Shown here: positions 1 through 9,119 of the stretch, one piece after another
Layout of the letters: the number at the start of each line of letters is the position of its first letter
Position numbering within the stretch: the stretch's first letter is position 1
Assembly (NCBI GenBank): GCA_044226395.1
Contig: JBGAHD010000001.1
Coordinates: 496,001 to 560,000 of the forward strand
Length of the DNA stretch: 64,000 nt
Reading direction: 5' to 3'
Origin: JBGAHD01 sp044226395
Lineage (GTDB): Bacteria > Pseudomonadota > Gammaproteobacteria > Xanthomonadales > Ahniellaceae
The notes under the pieces: generated by a model
The model's database searches: none
Seen by the model: the letters and a program-made list of their open reading frames with translations, nothing else
Told to the model about the DNA's origin: nothing
Program-made: the position numbers and the translations under genes

Positions 1-47
1 ATGTTCGAAGAGACGGATAACGCAACAATGGATTCCCGTTGGCAAGC

Positions 48-3000
48 CTATTCAAATTGCTCATCTCGATCTCGGTCCAATCGTGTCTCATACTCCCTAG
101 CGCTTGCGACCTCCTGTGCAAGTTCAGCCTTAGCACTGATGACGAGATCCAGCAGCACGGTCTGCAGTGTGCCAAGCTGATCCAGCAGCTTCGCATTCGC
201 CTCCAAAGCCACAGCATAGGAACCGCTCCAACTCACCGGTCTAAGTCGCCGGATTAGAGTAGTAAAGACTTTTCGAGCGTCGGGTGCCCGCTGGAGAAGG
301 ACCTTAGCTTGGTCTGACCAGACAATTGGCCCGACTGCGTCGGGACGACGAGCGATCGAAATAATCGACGCCATCTGGGCATACCGCTTCTCGGGCTCCT
401 TGTCGCACCAAGCGACAAGTGTCTCAATTCCAATCGAATCTATCGGATTTGCTCGATTCAGAGCAATATCGAACATCTGGATGGTGCGCGCATGATTCCT
501 CGCACCGGCAGCAAACAGTGCATCCAAAACCGCCTCGGGTTGGACCTGAAGCAATGCTCGAAGCAAGTCGTCATAATCGAAAATAGAAGTCTCGTACTTG
601 GTCGCAGCCTGCCGTATTCGTAGCGCGATCTCCGCTGCGATTGGCCCGGAGTCAGGACCGACAAGGGTCAGCTTTGCAATGCCGGACAGTTCGTGATCGC
701 CGCGATGGTCATTCCTTCGGAAGGTCGCCAAACGCATGAGCTCCTTCCCAACGCGCAGTAGTTCTTGGGCATGAGGTTGCTTCGCGGAATTGTCGGCGAG
801 AAACCGCATATACAGAATCTCGATCGCGACACGAACGCCGTCTGAGCGGCGTGCAATGGCAGCAAGCAAGTCAGACAGGACTGTACTCTCTATATTGGCG
901 CTAACGCCTCCGAACGCAAGATTGGAAAACGCCCAAGTTGGCACGCGATTGTCATTCAACGCAAACTTCAGACGTTCTGCACCTCGCGCGTCGATATCAA
1001 CAGCAATTTGCAAGATCGGGAACACCGATACAAGAAATTCGTTTGTGAGCGCGGAGTCAAGAATGCTCTGAGCTAAATCAGAGTCTCGCTCCCAAAGCCC
1101 TGCCACAAACCCCTTGACCACGCGAAGGTCACCGATCCCATGGGGCTGCTGCTCCATTCCCCTGGCTAGCAACGCCCATGTCTCGTACGGGTCTGGGGAA
1201 GCGGAGGCGAGACCTCGCCCAAATTGCCAGGTTCTAGATCCACCTCGAAGCAATTCAGGAACAAGGCTCTCTAGAAGGTCATTGCTTAAAGCAACCTCTT
1301 TCCCAAGCTCTACCGCATGCGCGTCGAGTCTGTCGGCGGCCTCGCCTGCATCATCCTCCGGGTCGAGGTTCTCAAGGTCAAATTCCAATGCCCGAGTCGA
1401 AAGGACTATTGCCGCGACGCGGTCGCGAAGGTTTGAAGGCGCCAGGTCATGCACAAGTGAAGAAAGATGCGACATCGCAAGTGGTGTCAAACGACTTCCG
1501 TCGTACTTCATCGTCTCACGGCACGCCAACCAGCCGTCGCGCCAAAAGCAGTTCCTCGCAAGACGTCTGCATAGTGCAGCCATAGGTCCATATGCCCTGG
1601 ATGAACTCCATAGACCTCGAAACTTGTGCGCCACAACTTTGCGAAGCTCCTCGACTGGAACGCCACCATCCACCACCAGGCGCTCAACTAGTGCGAGGGC
1701 GGCACTATACCAACGAGACATGTCCGCGTCGCACTTGGGACTGTAACCAAAGTCACGAGAACGGGCTCCAAATTGAAAATTGTTCGCGGATGTGAAGTGT
1801 GTCGCCTCGAGGGCTGATTCGAGCGCTGCAAGTCCAAGTGAACGGGTTCTCTCGTTTACATCTTTAAGAAGCGTCTCGATAACTCCAAGCCGCTGTTCGA
1901 TAGGGGCGTGGGTTCCTGAGAGCAGTATTGTGAATAGTGATGAATGCACTTCTGAAGCAATTTTGGCGATCTCCCCATCCTCGATCTGTGTCGCTATTGC
2001 CTTCAACAATCTCGCGCATCGCTCAAAGTATGCTGCATCGTAGGCCAGCGAGCGCAGAACGTAAATGTGACGTTCGAGAGGCACGCCATCGCCAAACCGC
2101 GAGTTCGAAATTAGGCGTTCCAATGCAGAAAGTGTGGCCTCGGGGGCAACTGGCGCAATGTTCTCAAATATAGCCTGGTAAAATTCATCGAGCAGGTTAC
2201 CGTGGCCTAGCAATCCATTTGGTGAGAGCCAATCCCGAGCGATTTCGACGGCCTTAGGATGCTCATGTAGGTAGGAAAGACGGCGCGAAAACGACTTTAC
2301 CAAATGGGGCGTCCCTTTTTGAACAATCTGCTCGTTTATGACTCCCATCGGAATCTCTTCCAGAGCCCGCGCAGCAAGAGTGTTGGCAATCGCGTGCGGC
2401 AATACGGCGCGCCACGGGCCACGCTTCTGCGCAAGACCTCGCCTCAAGAGCTCACCAACATGGCGATAAGTCTCGCCAATGGATTGCCCGGCTAGCGCGG
2501 CCAAATGTGGAAGATCGGCTTCTGCACTTGTCAGATCCTCGCCTTGAAATGAGTACACAAGAGAGCATGCCTGAGCAGCCAGAAGTAATGAACTGCTCGA
2601 ATCATGCCTCTGGCGGAAGAGTCGCTGAAATAGCTCTTCATTTGACAAGCCGGCAACGGTGTCTGAACGGCGAACTGTGTCGGCAATTGCGATCGCAATT
2701 CGCGCATTTCCCCCGGATGCTCTGGCGATGGTTCGAACATCGACTTGGGAAATATGCGGGTATCGCTGACCAATCAACTTTTCAATTAACGCTTCCGACG
2801 AGGTGTCGAGTCTTACAACTAGAGTCCGCTCTGGCTGATCGTCTCGTACGTCATATTCAACTGTCAGAACGCTGATCGAACTGGCATCTCCACTACAAAG
2901 CTCCGCAAGTCGTCGATGTAGGTCAGGCGGACAGTTGTCTACTATCAGGATGGCTCGCTTCTTGTTTGCGAGGACGTCCGAGGCCAAGCCCGTTGGTTGC

Positions 3001-3875
3001 GGATTTGGGTTGTCGGACACATTTGCGTATACCGCCTGCGATGCCATCAGTGGCCGCGCACCAACTTTGGGGTCGAACAGGGCTTGGGCAAGTCGCGTCT
3101 TTCCTACGCCCGACAATCCTACAAGTCGAACAACGCTCCCGGGCCTTGCCAGTTCGTCGCGAATCTCATCGATGGCGGCTGCCACCGGCAGCGCAGGACT
3201 GTCTCGGCGGAAGCCGAGGTGAAGCCGCAACGTTTCGTCGACCAAGTATTCGCCTTGTGCCATTTCTGCGGCGCCGACCCACGAGCCATAGGGCTGCCAT
3301 CCGATCAAACTTCTCCCTACTTGCGTTCTAGTCCAAAGGATGAGGCCGGCATGTTGACGTACCCATGTAGCGATGCGATTGCGATCGTAGAAGTCAATGT
3401 GAAGCTGCGCCCCATCTGGTGAGTCCCCCAGTGCTTCGCGCACTGCCTTGATTCGCCTTTTCAGAGCAGAATCTGCTGTGGAGCCCTTTGAGCTCACAAT
3501 GACATAGGCTCCACCGACGGCTGCGAGGTCCTTGATGGTCTCTCGCAAGATGTCATTCGGCGCCATTTCGTGAACAATCTCATTTGGTGGCATATCCTGT
3601 GCCTTAACCTGAAATCCCGTCGCCGCGCGAGGAACGAACCCAGCAATAGCGGTTCCCGCGGGAAGGGCAACTCGGACATCAAGCCCTCCGTCAGACGCAT
3701 TCATGTTGCCGCCCCACGTAACCGCGACGGGGGAAAACCGATGACGAAGAACCTCGGCCTCGCAAAGGCGCCCCACCAGCTCACGGAGGCTCTTCTCGTC
3801 TAGAAGCGCAATATCGTCGGATGTTACGTCGAACATTTGTGCGGGTAGCTCAATGGTCGTTAGTAAGAAAGCCAA
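48..3875 (-). CDS. STAND-type P-loop NTPase with N-terminal PD-(D/E)XK-like nuclease domain (putative defence protein)
   Basis: A 1275-aa protein. Residues 50-95 carry a conserved-looking N-terminal block with WGG, then GGLDVRV (Asp66), then FQVKA (Gln89-Val90-Lys91). This D...QxK arrangement is that of Mrr-like PD-(D/E)XK nucleases. It is followed by a P-loop, GLSGVGKT (253-260), a Walker B-like ILIVDN (309-314), and about 900 residues of helical character that probably form a sensor of repeats. This order (nuclease effector, STAND NTPase, long C-terminal sensor) is that of Avs-like anti-phage proteins; the assignment to defence is inference. The start is a TTG; an ATG 13 codons in (position 3836) is the alternative. 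I prefer the TTG because the IELP segment just after it looks part of the domain, but neither start has a good ribosome-binding site. GC and codon use are lower than in the rest of the window, suggesting transfer. It lies 118 bp downstream of the small nuclease gene on the same strand. Confidence 0.8.
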   Translation of the reverse strand: MAFLLTTIELPAQMFDVTSDDIALLDEKSLRELVGRLCEAEVLRHRFSPVAVTWGGNMNASDGGLDVRVALPAGTAIAGFVPRAATGFQVKAQDMPPNEIVHEMAPNDILRETIKDLAAVGGAYVIVSSKGSTADSALKRRIKAVREALGDSPDGAQLHIDFYDRNRIATWVRQHAGLILWTRTQVGRSLIGWQPYGSWVGAAEMAQGEYLVDETLRLHLGFRRDSPALPVAAAIDEIRDELARPGSVVRLVGLSGVGKTRLAQALFDPKVGARPLMASQAVYANVSDNPNPQPTGLASDVLANKKRAILIVDNCPPDLHRRLAELCSGDASSISVLTVEYDVRDDQPERTLVVRLDTSSEALIEKLIGQRYPHISQVDVRTIARASGGNARIAIAIADTVRRSDTVAGLSNEELFQRLFRQRHDSSSSLLLAAQACSLVYSFQGEDLTSAEADLPHLAALAGQSIGETYRHVGELLRRGLAQKRGPWRAVLPHAIANTLAARALEEIPMGVINEQIVQKGTPHLVKSFSRRLSYLHEHPKAVEIARDWLSPNGLLGHGNLLDEFYQAIFENIAPVAPEATLSALERLISNSRFGDGVPLERHIYVLRSLAYDAAYFERCARLLKAIATQIEDGEIAKIASEVHSSLFTILLSGTHAPIEQRLGVIETLLKDVNERTRSLGLAALESALEATHFTSANNFQFGARSRDFGYSPKCDADMSRWYSAALALVERLVVDGGVPVEELRKVVAHKFRGLWSSSRAYGPMAALCRRLARNCFWRDGWLACRETMKYDGSRLTPLAMSHLSSLVHDLAPSNLRDRVAAIVLSTRALEFDLENLDPEDDAGEAADRLDAHAVELGKEVALSNDLLESLVPELLRGGSRTWQFGRGLASASPDPYETWALLARGMEQQPHGIGDLRVVKGFVAGLWERDSDLAQSILDSALTNEFLVSVFPILQIAVDIDARGAERLKFALNDNRVPTWAFSNLAFGGVSANIESTVLSDLLAAIARRSDGVRVAIEILYMRFLADNSAKQPHAQELLRVGKELMRLATFRRNDHRGDHELSGIAKLTLVGPDSGPIAAEIALRIRQAATKYETSIFDYDDLLRALLQVQPEAVLDALFAAGARNHARTIQMFDIALNRANPIDSIGIETLVAWCDKEPEKRYAQMASIISIARRPDAVGPIVWSDQAKVLLQRAPDARKVFTTLIRRLRPVSWSGSYAVALEANAKLLDQLGTLQTVLLDLVISAKAELAQEVASAREYETRLDRDRDEQFE

Positions 3876-3993
3876 TAGTCGCAGACTTGTTTAGGTGTGG
3901 TTATAACGCGTTTCTCTACGTTTTGTGAGATATCAGCGGACGTCGCTGTATATTGGTTTGGATGCAAAAGATCTGCCGCATCCTGGGATAGCA

Positions 3994-4626
3994 TCAATCG
4001 AACGCTTGCTCCACAGCGCGAGCTATCGTGACGGCCCGCCGAATGGTTTCGGCTTGGGTTGTCTCTGCTCCCGCCAACCGTGTGAACAAGACCTGGAGAG
4101 GAACGCCGTGCATCCAGTGGATGTCTGCAACGGCGATGCGCTCGCCCTCATGGCCCGGTCGCAACGAGAGCAGCATCGCCGCGCCGTCGCCAGTCTTGAT
4201 GACCTGGAACACTCGGCACGAGTTCGTTGGCGTGTCGATGAAGTTACCGCCGTCCACGTGGAACGGATCGCCCAGAAAGACGATCAGACAGACGCTCCCC
4301 CACGTGTCAGCTTGGAGTGCGACGGCTTGCTGAAGATCACCGTCAATCTGAAGGGCGTTGTGCGACGCCCGAAACTTGACCTCGACGAACATCGGCACCC
4401 ACGGCGGCTGAGCCTGGAGGTCCAGCACCAAAAAATCTGGGAGCTTGCGGAGTGCTTCATTTACGCTCAGGTACGCGTCGAGATCCTGGTCGGCGATAGC
4501 GCGCAGTTCTTGGACGGAATGCTCGATCCCGAGCGGGATGACTCGGTATCCTACGGAACGGAGTAGGGCGGCGGTCAGAGCTTCGGTCACGCCTCCCTTG
4601 ACGCTGGCTTCAAACGTGAGCGGCAT
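3994..4626 (-). CDS. Small PD-(D/E)XK nuclease-like protein
   Basis: A 210-aa protein with the canonical PD-(D/E)XK core: Glu15 in GGVTEA on the first helix, Pro63-Asp64 in LPDFLVLDL, and Glu82-Val-Lys84 in FVEVKFR. No other domain is visible, so it is a free-standing nuclease-fold protein. The ATG is preceded by AGGGGA about 7 nt upstream, which supports the start. It sits upstream of the STAND NTPase on the same strand with a 118-bp gap, so the two may be co-transcribed and work together. Its substrate is unknown. A restriction-like or defence-accessory role is inference from the fold and the neighbours; a DNA repair nuclease is the alternative. Confidence 0.72.
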   Translation of the reverse strand: MPLTFEASVKGGVTEALTAALLRSVGYRVIPLGIEHSVQELRAIADQDLDAYLSVNEALRKLPDFLVLDLQAQPPWVPMFVEVKFRASHNALQIDGDLQQAVALQADTWGSVCLIVFLGDPFHVDGGNFIDTPTNSCRVFQVIKTGDGAAMLLSLRPGHEGERIAVADIHWMHGVPLQVLFTRLAGAETTQAETIRRAVTIARAVEQAFD

Positions 4627-4799
4627 ATCCGTATCCCCTTCGCCCGGTCAGACCAATCAGTATCACATTGCTTGAGCCAGGAAAATCAACCGCCCTCGGC
4701 TGTTCGCCAGTTTGACACTTACGTCGTCGCAGAGTTTCGACACAGCGCATAACCAGAGGCAGCGCCGCTTCGCGGAGCCCCAAGGGGCGAGGAGAGGCG

Positions 4800-5066
4800 A
4801 TGAAGAAGTCGAGGTTCACCGAAGGGCAAATTGCGTACGCGCTGCGGCAAGCCGACGGCGGGACGCCGGTGTCGGTCGTCCGCCGGCAGATGGGGATCTC
4901 CGAGGCCACGTACTACGTGCGGCGCAAGAAGTACGCTGACCTGGGCGTGGCGGAGCTACGGCAGCTACGTCAGCTGCAGGAAGAGAACGCGAGGCTGAAG
5001 CGCGTAGTGGCGGACCTGACGTTGGACAAGCACATCCTGTCGGAGTTGGTCCGAAAAAAGGTCTGA
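4800..5066 (+). CDS. IS3-family transposase OrfA
   Basis: 88 aa, starting MKKSRFTEGQIAYALRQ and followed by an HTH (GISEATYYVRRKKY) and a leucine-zipper-like region (LRQLQEENARLKRVVADL). This is the standard OrfA of IS3-family elements of the IS407/IS51 type: it binds the terminal repeats and is joined to OrfB by programmed frameshifting. OrfA is full length here. The OrfB that should follow is broken and truncated, so the element is unlikely to move by itself. Confidence 0.9.
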   Translation: MKKSRFTEGQIAYALRQADGGTPVSVVRRQMGISEATYYVRRKKYADLGVAELRQLRQLQEENARLKRVVADLTLDKHILSELVRKKV

Positions 5067-5068
5067 GG

Positions 5069-5346
5069 CCGACACGACGTCGCGAACTGGCTCTCTGGAG
5101 ACGGGAACGGTTCGGGACCGGCGTCCAGCGTTCGTGTCGGCTGGCGCAGATTCGCCGCGGTTCCTGGTAGTACCGGAGCATTGCCCGAGACCAGTCGGCG
5201 CTACGGTCGCGTATTCGCGAGCTTGCGCAGGTGAGGCCATGGTTCGGCCATGCCCGCATCCGGATCCTGCTGCGGCGCGAGGGGTGGCAGGTCAATCGCA
5301 AACGGATCCTGCGCCTCTATCGGCTGGAAGGTCTGCAGCTGCACAA
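5069..5346 (+). pseudogene. IS3-family transposase OrfB remnant
   Basis: Reading from 5069 gives the start of an IS3 OrfB (RRRELALWRRERFG, then RIRELAQVRPWFGHARIRIL and RILRLYRLEGLQL). The frame is interrupted by a TAG at 5168-5170, exactly where the family has a Tyr in a WYYRS-type motif. It ends near 5346, where homology is lost long before the DDE catalytic core. It is therefore a truncated, nonsense-mutated fragment of about 90 codons, without catalytic residues. Confidence 0.8.
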
Positions 5347-5479
5347 CTGCACAACTGGGTACGTCGCCGTTAGCGGCCCAACCTCATCGCCAAGTTGTGG
5401 CCAACCTGCTGTTGGCATATCTTCGACAACTGACGGCAAATAGGCTTGACCTTCAAAGAACGACTGGGATAACGCTGCT

Positions 5480-6877
5480 ATGAAACTCGAATCCTCAGCC
5501 TCACATGATGGATATTTCTGGCTTCCATGTCGCTCAAAAAGATGTAGCGGACGATTGTGCATTTCGGAGTTAGGCAAATGCTATCTCGAAATTCTTGGAA
5601 GTTTCGGCGACGAATTGCTGATCGATTTCGACAACAGAAGTGAGTTTGCACACATCCATGGAATAATAGGGAAAGGTTATGTAACGCTCTATGATTGCTT
5701 CTTTGTCAATCAAAACATAAATGTTGGAAGACTGTCGATTTCAAAGCTTCATGTTGGTCGCGCTTTTATTGGTGGCGAACTCCCTCCCGATGGTGAGCTG
5801 CAAGTAGTGAAACTCGAAGCGGCGGTAGCCGGCATAGATGAATGGCTCCAGGTTTACGGGATCGAGTCGCGCCCCCAGTTCGACACAGACGCAAATATCA
5901 AAGGTGTAATCGTCGAATATCAGATTCCGAGAAAGATTGAGGCACGACTTTGCGATACGAATGTCGCCTTCATCTTCGCATGTAGTCTACCGAGCGGTCG
6001 CCAATTGACGAGCGCGTCGGTTTCACAGTCTGCGCGCCTAGTTCTCTCTACCACAACAGCTGAACCCTTCGATGCCCTGCTTGAAAGACTCGCGCGGATT
6101 GTCAATTTCATCTCGTTCTGCGTTGGAGACTTCCTTAATATCGATCAGCTCTATGCATATTCACCCTCGGTAGTTGTCGAACGTGAAGACGGCAGAGTGG
6201 AGCCAGAGCGACTACAGGTCATCTTTGAGAGCGCTGCACCGGCCAGGACATTGGTAGTCGAGCACCAAGAGATGTTCATCACATACAGAGATGTGTCCGA
6301 CAGGCTGGAGTCTGTGCTATCAACGTGGCTTAGTCTCTACGACACGCTATCTCCGGCTTTCAATCTCTATTTTGCACTTCAATCTGGTCGGTCGACATAT
6401 GTAGAGAGCTCCTTCTTGTCTATGGCGCAGGCGCTTGAGACGTTTCACAGCAGGACCAGCAAAGACGAGAAGGTTGTCAATACTGAGGATACAGCTCGAG
6501 TTCAAGAGGTAATCTCGGCGTGTCCGGACGAACATGTGAAATGGCTGTCGAAAATTCTCGACTATGCACGCAAACCAACCCTGCGTGAGCGCCTAAAGTA
6601 CATGCTTTATCCCTTCAGATCACACTTTGGAAGCTCCAAATCGCGAGACCGCTTCATTGAGAATGTCGCTGCCACCCGAAACTATTTGACGCACTACAAT
6701 CCCGAGCTTGAAGGGCGAGCAGTGGGAGGAACAGAGCTGTTTCGCCTTGGCCTGAAGCTGCAAGCACTTTTCCAGCTTCATGTGCTGAAACTACTGGGGA
6801 TAGAGATGGAGAGAATCGAGGAGATCATCCGGACCAACCGCAGCCTTCGCTATCGAATGGGAAAGTACGTGTCCTGA
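5480..6877 (+). CDS. ApeA-like HEPN-domain protein (putative abortive-infection RNase)
   Basis: 465 aa. The N-terminal half (about 10-250) is beta-rich, with WLP, a G-x-LEILG strand and an IHGIIGKGYVTLYD-type segment, and it resembles the ApeA N-terminal domain. The C-terminal half is helical and ends in a HEPN signature, RNYLTH (400-405), matching the catalytic R-x4-H of HEPN RNases. ApeA-type proteins are known anti-phage proteins thought to cleave RNA on infection; the role here is inferred from both domains. The ATG at 5480 follows TGGGAT at reasonable spacing. Base composition is clearly more AT-rich than the housekeeping genes further right, consistent with horizontal acquisition. No partner gene is needed in known ApeA systems. 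Confidence 0.78.
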   Translation: MKLESSASHDGYFWLPCRSKRCSGRLCISELGKCYLEILGSFGDELLIDFDNRSEFAHIHGIIGKGYVTLYDCFFVNQNINVGRLSISKLHVGRAFIGGELPPDGELQVVKLEAAVAGIDEWLQVYGIESRPQFDTDANIKGVIVEYQIPRKIEARLCDTNVAFIFACSLPSGRQLTSASVSQSARLVLSTTTAEPFDALLERLARIVNFISFCVGDFLNIDQLYAYSPSVVVEREDGRVEPERLQVIFESAAPARTLVVEHQEMFITYRDVSDRLESVLSTWLSLYDTLSPAFNLYFALQSGRSTYVESSFLSMAQALETFHSRTSKDEKVVNTEDTARVQEVISACPDEHVKWLSKILDYARKPTLRERLKYMLYPFRSHFGSSKSRDRFIENVAATRNYLTHYNPELEGRAVGGTELFRLGLKLQALFQLHVLKLLGIEMERIEEIIRTNRSLRYRMGKYVS

Positions 6878-7574
6878 TGCGCGTCGGTGAGCCTGGCCTC
6901 ATGGGCCACGTCACAGGCGGTCAGAGATTCCGGGTTCTCAACAGGTATCCGGTCCTGTTGTTGATTCTGAGTCGCGGTTTTCGAGTTCTTTCGTGATGAC
7001 TTTGAGTCCCATCGTGTCGACTCGCCCGGGGGCCACTGTGAGTTGTCGCGAACAGATTCAATCAGGAATTCCGAGGCTTGCGCCAAATAGTGGGTGCAAA
7101 GGTTCAATTGATGCCAAGGATGACGATGTCGTCAGGAATATCGAGCGGCTGCTCACGGAAGCGCATAGCAGTCATGATGCAGGGGTGATCAGTCGACGCC
7201 GGTGCCGCTGTTGAATGCGTCTAATGTATATTATGTAAACTCCGAAATACCATGTGGCTCAAGGCCCTAGCCCCAGCCCAAGTTCACTGGCGTTCCCCGG
7301 CTACCGCAAATCCAGCCACCTCTCCCAGCCCAGGCTCGCATCGAACCGACAGGACTCTCTCTGGCACTGTCCTTTTCGAGCACAACTTCAACGTCGAAAA
7401 GTGCCTCGCGCCGTACCTCGCGGTCGAATCGTCTTTCTCGCGTGTGGCTTGCCAGTACCAGTGCTCACTCGTTTGAGCGTCCTGTTGAAATTCACCCGTG
7501 GCAAGTCGCCTTGACGAACATCGTCGGTGCAATCACATTGACCGGAGGTCCGACGAAAGAAGACCTTGCCACTC
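6878..7574. other. Intergenic stretch without a supportable gene
   Basis: About 700 bases between the HEPN gene and the antitoxin gene. Short open frames exist on both strands, but none has a recognisable domain or a convincing ribosome-binding site. The AT-rich patch around 7215-7245 could hold a promoter for the downstream antitoxin; this is not demonstrable from sequence alone. Confidence 0.5.
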
Positions 7575-7847
7575 ATGAAAACCGTCAGCAAGGAAGAGTT
7601 TGTCCAGAAAACCAAGAAAGTTCTCGCCGCGGTGTCATCTCATGAGCCGACGATCATCACCGAGCAAGGGATCGCGCGGTGGCGCGTCGTTGCATTGGAC
7701 AGCACGCTTGACCCGGTTTCTTGCCTCCTTGCCGCGGGCAGAATCACGCCGTCAAAGCGCTCGCCGAGTCCCTGGATCGCGCGCCCTAGTCAGTACACGC
7801 CCGAGCAGATCGACGCCTTGTTCGCCGCATCGCGCGGCGATCGTTGA
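7575..7847 (+). CDS. Phd/YefM-like antitoxin, apparently without its toxin
   Basis: A 90-aa protein starting MKTVSKEEFVQKTKKVL and continuing to EPTIITEQGIARWRVVAL. This is the N-terminal Phd/YefM fold that binds operator DNA as a dimer and, through a variable C-terminus, neutralises a toxin. The C-terminus (TPEQIDALFA) is short. I start at the ATG at 7575; a TTG nine bases upstream is the alternative. No toxin (RelE, Doc or PIN) is found immediately up- or downstream: the next gene is an acyltransferase. It may be a remnant of a toxin-antitoxin pair, or act on a toxin elsewhere. Confidence 0.6.
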   Translation: MKTVSKEEFVQKTKKVLAAVSSHEPTIITEQGIARWRVVALDSTLDPVSCLLAAGRITPSKRSPSPWIARPSQYTPEQIDALFAASRGDR

Positions 7848-7983
7848 CGACTTCCCTTCGCCGCGACGGGACAACCGTCCCAGGCTCTGGCACTCTTGAG
7901 TCGCTCGCTCGAGCAGGGAGTCGCGCCATGTTCGTCCTTCGATACTGCTGCGGCACCTCTGGCGACCTTGCGCCGAAGCTTGC

Positions 7984-8997
7984 ATGAGCACTTCCGGGGA
8001 TCCCGCCGACCCTCGGCAAACCCGTGACCAGACCGGCAGATCAGACTATCGCCCTAGCCAGGCGGCACGCGATGCCTTTGGTCTGCACTCGCTGCATGCG
8101 TCACTCGATGCCGAGCATGCCAACCCCGCTGCGAGCAGCGAAAAGCCCGCGCGAACGTACAGCCTCCTCGACCGCCTGATTCACCGCTTCGGCCCGGCCG
8201 TGCACCTCTTGGCCGTGTTGCTCCTCTATGCCCTCGCCGCTTCCGCTTTCGGTCTAGCCATCGCCGCGGCGTTGTGGTTTCACGCGTTCTGGGTGACGTG
8301 GACCGCGTCGGTGACTGGCATTTGGTATTGGCCAGTCGCGGGTTTCGGCTATGGCCTCGCGTTCTTCATAGGCGGCTTTGCGCTGCTGGTCGTGGTGCCG
8401 TTGTACAACTTGGTACTGCCGACGCGCGTGGTGGCGTATCGCGGGAGTTACTTCGCGTTGGCGTCCTTGCCTTGGTGTTTGCACAACGGCTTGTTCTATC
8501 TGGTGCGCTACACGTTTCTGCCGTACATCACGTTGACGCCATTCGGGCCGTGGTTTCTGCGCGCGATGGGCATGCGCATCGGGCGGCGGGCGTTCATCAA
8601 TACGGAGTTGATTTCGGATCCGTGCTTGATTCGCTTGGGCGATGATGTGGTGATTGGTGGTGCGGTGCATTTGTTCGCGCACTATGGCGGTGGCGGACAT
8701 TTGACGATCGCGCCGGTCGAGATCGGCGATCGCACGACGATTGGCCTGGGCGTGACGGTGATGGGCGATGTGATCGTGGGCGCGGATGCGACGATTCTGC
8801 CGCACTCGGTGCTCTTGCCGGGTTCACGCGTCGGGGACGGCGAGACCTGGGGCGGCGTGCCCGCGCGGCCGCTGAGCGAAGCGGCACAAGAACGGTTGAA
8901 AACGTTGCGCAAGGAAGGTCGCGGTCGACGGCCTATCGACCGCGTCGACGCCGCATCCATCACGCCCTCGGCGCATCGCAATGACAAGCTCGGTTAG
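7984..8997 (+). CDS. Membrane-anchored left-handed beta-helix (hexapeptide) acyltransferase
   Basis: 337 aa. The N-terminal 55 residues are polar. Three or so membrane helices follow (about 70-100, 115-145 and perhaps one more), then a hexapeptide-repeat region from about 195 to 285 (IGRRAFINTE, IRLGDDVVIGG, VEIGDRTTIGLGV, VIVGADATILPHSVLLPG), closed by WGGVPARPL, typical of LbH acyltransferases. The combination of membrane helices and beta-helix resembles the C-terminal part of Pls/PosA-type NRPS-like proteins (TIGR02353), here encoded alone. It probably transfers an acyl group to a sugar, amino or lipid acceptor at the membrane; substrate unknown. The downstream gene is on the opposite strand, so it is likely monocistronic. 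Confidence 0.7.
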   Translation: MSTSGDPADPRQTRDQTGRSDYRPSQAARDAFGLHSLHASLDAEHANPAASSEKPARTYSLLDRLIHRFGPAVHLLAVLLLYALAASAFGLAIAAALWFHAFWVTWTASVTGIWYWPVAGFGYGLAFFIGGFALLVVVPLYNLVLPTRVVAYRGSYFALASLPWCLHNGLFYLVRYTFLPYITLTPFGPWFLRAMGMRIGRRAFINTELISDPCLIRLGDDVVIGGAVHLFAHYGGGGHLTIAPVEIGDRTTIGLGVTVMGDVIVGADATILPHSVLLPGSRVGDGETWGGVPARPLSEAAQERLKTLRKEGRGRRPIDRVDAASITPSAHRNDKLG

Positions 8998-9119
8998 CAC
9001 CGATCGAGCGGCATCGTTGCGAATGCCGCGACATTTGCCGTGCGAAGACTCACTCGCGCATGGCGATGCGCACGCTTTCTAGATCTGCTCGATCGACTTC
9101 GTCGCGAGCGCCACGAAGT

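Larger units (their letters stand above)
4800..5346 (+). mobile_element. Truncated IS3-family insertion sequence
   Basis: Intact OrfA plus the 5' part of OrfB. The right end is deleted, so no right terminal repeat can be identified. A TGACAC at 4713-4718 could belong to the left end, but there is no partner repeat to confirm it; the left boundary is given as the first codon of OrfA. The element separates the two nuclease genes on the minus strand from the HEPN gene on the plus strand, as is usual in defence islands. Confidence 0.8.

Noticed and set aside
4713..4718. Left terminal repeat of the IS3 element (TGACAC)
   Set aside because: No partner repeat remains at the deleted right end, so it cannot be confirmed.
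5363..5450. attC-like inverted repeats (GTTAGCG, TTGTGGCCAAC) after the IS remnant
   Set aside because: The core sites do not fit the GTTRRRY/RYYYAAC pattern, and no integrase or cassette array is present.
7208..7246. Promoter-like AT-rich patch before the antitoxin gene
   Set aside because: TTGAAT and TATGTA are present but the spacing is poor (15 bp). Not strong enough to list as a promoter.
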